Under the pieces are notes generated by a model. It did no database searches. It worked only from the letters and a program-made list of their open reading frames with translations, and was not told the origin of the DNA. Below, piece by piece: positions 62,957 through 64,000 of a DNA stretch of 64,000 bases. The position numbers and the translations under genes are program-made. The stretch lies in NCBI GenBank assembly GCA_002373045.1, contig DFHU01000007.1, positions 1 to 64,000 of the forward strand, given 5' to 3'. The first letter of the stretch is position 1. Each line of letters starts with the position of its first letter. Origin of the DNA: Pseudoselenomonas ruminantium (GTDB lineage Bacteria; Bacillota; Negativicutes; Selenomonadales; Selenomonadaceae).

Positions 62957-62986
62957 TTGGCAAAGCGCATCAAATCGTGCTAAGAT
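62957..62986 (+). promoter_or_regulatory. putative promoter of the CRISPR mini-array RNA
   Basis: TTGGCA at 62957-62962 and TAAGAT at 62981-62986, 18 bp apart. The predicted start (about 62992-62994) falls at the edge of the first degenerate repeat. The -35 begins five bases after the kinase stop. Confidence 0.55.
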
Positions 62987-62995
62987 AGCATTGGT

Positions 62996-63070
62996 TGTTT
63001 CCGTCGTGTAGACGGCTTAGAAATCTATCAATTTAGAAGATGATGAACCGCCGAGTAGGCGGCATTTTTA
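62996..63070 (+). ncRNA. degenerate two-repeat mini-array, putative Cas-regulating crRNA
   Basis: Repeat 1 (62996-63023) has hairpin CCGTC-GTGTA-GACGG, where a C-G pair of the array repeat became T-A, and an intact CTTAGAAA handle. A 19-nt spacer (63024-63042, TCTATCAATTTAGAAGATG) follows. Repeat 2 (63043-63070) keeps CCGCC-GAGTA-GGCGG, but its 3' tail is ATTTTTA, which lacks a handle and can terminate transcription. The parts kept are those needed for one mature I-F crRNA: handle, guide and 3' hairpin. The guide matches a site upstream of the csy1 promoter. Confidence 0.7.
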
Positions 63071-63076
63071 TTATAC

Positions 63077-63097
63077 CCTCTATAAATTTTGAATAAA
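63077..63097 (+). promoter_or_regulatory. PAM and target site matching the mini-array spacer
   Basis: CC at 63077-63078 is the type I-F PAM. The following 19 bases agree with the mini-array spacer at 14 positions (1-5, 7-11, 13-15, 17). Mismatches at 6, 12 and 18 fall on bases flipped out in I-F/I-E R-loops; 16 and 19 also differ. The site ends two bases before the csy1 -35 box. Confidence 0.65.
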
Positions 63098-63099
63098 TA

Positions 63100-63128
63100 T
63101 TGACTAAATGTGTTTATGACAGTACAAT
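63100..63128 (+). promoter_or_regulatory. promoter of the csy operon
   Basis: TTGACT at 63100-63105 and TACAAT at 63123-63128 with 17-bp spacing. A start near 63135 leaves about 53 nt of leader with GTGAGGTGAAGG before the ATG. Confidence 0.75.
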
Positions 63129-63187
63129 ACATATATAAAGGAAATTTACAGATAATATTGAATAGTATAGTCAGTGAGGTGAAGGCG

Positions 63188-64000
63188 ATGAGTATTTTGG
63201 GCGATTATGTGCAGGCGGAGGCCGACAAGAAAGGCAGTCCGCCGGGGCAATGGTTGGCTGATGTTGCGAAAAATGCAAGCAAATGTCAGTTTGCCACACA
63301 TATCGGGCGTTTTGTCCATCCTGATGTGACCGTGAACTGGCAGACAAAAATAAAGGAAAAGCCGGATGAACTGTATGTGTCCACTGCAACGGCAGAATGT
63401 CAGCAGGATATTTTTGTGGCGGCTAACTATTTGGCAACGGCCAGTTTGCTGCAACTGCCATTAGAGGACGGCAGGACATTTTATGAGCATTTGAGGGATG
63501 ATGATGACCAACTGCGTCAGGAACTTAGTCATTGGCAGCTTGATTATGAGCAGGTACGAGAGGATTTTCTGGCGATAAAATCCGATGAAGTGCCAACGGC
63601 AACGGATACGCGGCTAAAGCAGGTGTATTTTCCTGTAGGGAATGAAGATTATCACCTGTTGACGGTGTTGCCGCCGTCCAGTTTGATGCAGGAGGTAAGA
63701 ACGCGTATTCGCAAGATGGAGACGGATGCGCGAGAGGCTTGTGATAAAAAATCGACAAAATACGGCAGTACGCATAGGCGTATCTATAATCTGATCCAGA
63801 CGAAGTTTGGCGGCACGAAGCCTCAAAATATATCCTTCGGCAACAATCGTCAAGGCGGGCGCAGCTATATGCTGCCATCCATGCCGCCGCAGTTGTCCAA
63901 AAGGGAGGTAATTCTGCCCAAGCGTGATTTTTTCAAAGAGTCATTGCGGCTGCGGAATTTTGCCAATCTGTTCCGGCAGCTGCATGGCCGTTATGCGGAT
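63188..64000 (+). CDS. csy1: Cas8f/Csy1, partial (runs off the window)
   Basis: The frame from ATG 63188 stays open to the window end: 271 residues of the large subunit of the type I-F Csy surveillance complex, which contacts the crRNA 5' handle and reads the PAM. The start MSILGDYVQAEADKKGSPPG, ECQQDIFVAANYLATASLLQ, SSLMQEVRTRIRKM and GGTKPQNISFGNNRQGGRSY with LPSMPPQLSKRE match Csy1. GTGAGG lies upstream. csy2, csy3 and cas6f are expected downstream, beyond the window. Confidence 0.93.
   Translation, partial: MSILGDYVQAEADKKGSPPGQWLADVAKNASKCQFATHIGRFVHPDVTVNWQTKIKEKPDELYVSTATAECQQDIFVAANYLATASLLQLPLEDGRTFYEHLRDDDDQLRQELSHWQLDYEQVREDFLAIKSDEVPTATDTRLKQVYFPVGNEDYHLLTVLPPSSLMQEVRTRIRKMETDAREACDKKSTKYGSTHRRIYNLIQTKFGGTKPQNISFGNNRQGGRSYMLPSMPPQLSKREVILPKRDFFKESLRLRNFANLFRQLHGRYAD

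Overview
The window reads as chromosomal DNA of a Negativicutes bacterium, most like Selenomonas or a close relative. The cell-envelope genes are Gram-negative in type (RND efflux pump with periplasmic adaptor). The housekeeping genes are Firmicutes in type: CdaA/CdaR, AroH chorismate mutase, a CIRCE heat-shock operator, DcuA/B fumarate transport and an anaerobic (CbiG-type) cobalamin pathway. This assignment is from recognisable protein families, not from a marker-gene search.

Layout. 1-1.7 kb: a secreted GH114-like protein and a flavodoxin. 1.7-3.5 kb: an IS110-family insertion sequence with long non-coding ends. 3.5-7.9 kb: an accessory three-gene island (HTH protein, DEAD/DEAH helicase fused to a SprT-like zincin, reader-like/TPR protein). 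8-12.7 kb: htpG under CIRCE control, an OmpR-type two-component system and a small unknown gene. 12.7-17 kb: an RND efflux pair. 17-21.3 kb: an alanine/glycine symporter with an attenuator-like leader, a C4-dicarboxylate transporter and a LysR regulator. 21.5-35.8 kb: motAB, acpS-nnr, ilvE, cdaA-cdaR-FAD protein, a purine/uracil-type permease, a wall hydrolase, an ABC-F protein, AarF/UbiB and aroH. 35.9-43.5 kb: transketolase, a 460-bp gap with structured repeats, an HD-GYP protein with a damaged HD motif, uvrB and two unknown genes. 43.5-54.9 kb: a cobalamin cluster (cbiT-F-G-H-J, then cbiC, cobU, cbiP, cbiB, cobS) with a chemoreceptor in the middle and a nucleoside-kinase-like gene at the end.

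55-64 kb is a type I-F CRISPR-Cas locus in an unusual order: cas1, cas2-3, array 1, a 1.3-kb insert carrying broken phage-like genes, array 2, a HipA/CtkA-like kinase gene, a degenerate two-repeat mini-array, then cas8f/csy1, which runs off the end. Repeats are 28 nt and spacers 32-33 nt. Both arrays have nine repeats, and the last repeat of array 2 has turned into a terminator-like hairpin.

The most striking observation is the mini-array at 62996-63070. It has its own promoter, keeps the crRNA 5' handle and both hairpins (one through a compensatory base-pair change), and has a 19-nt spacer. That spacer matches a site directly upstream of the csy1 promoter -35 box. The site has a type I-F CC PAM, and three of the five mismatches fall on positions 6, 12 and 18, the bases flipped out in Cascade R-loops. 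I infer a CRISPR-derived RNA that lets the Csy complex repress its own operon. Second in interest are a dispersed family of hairpins whose outer stems differ completely in sequence but stay paired, the phage-like insert bounded exactly by CRISPR repeats, and the helicase-zincin island.
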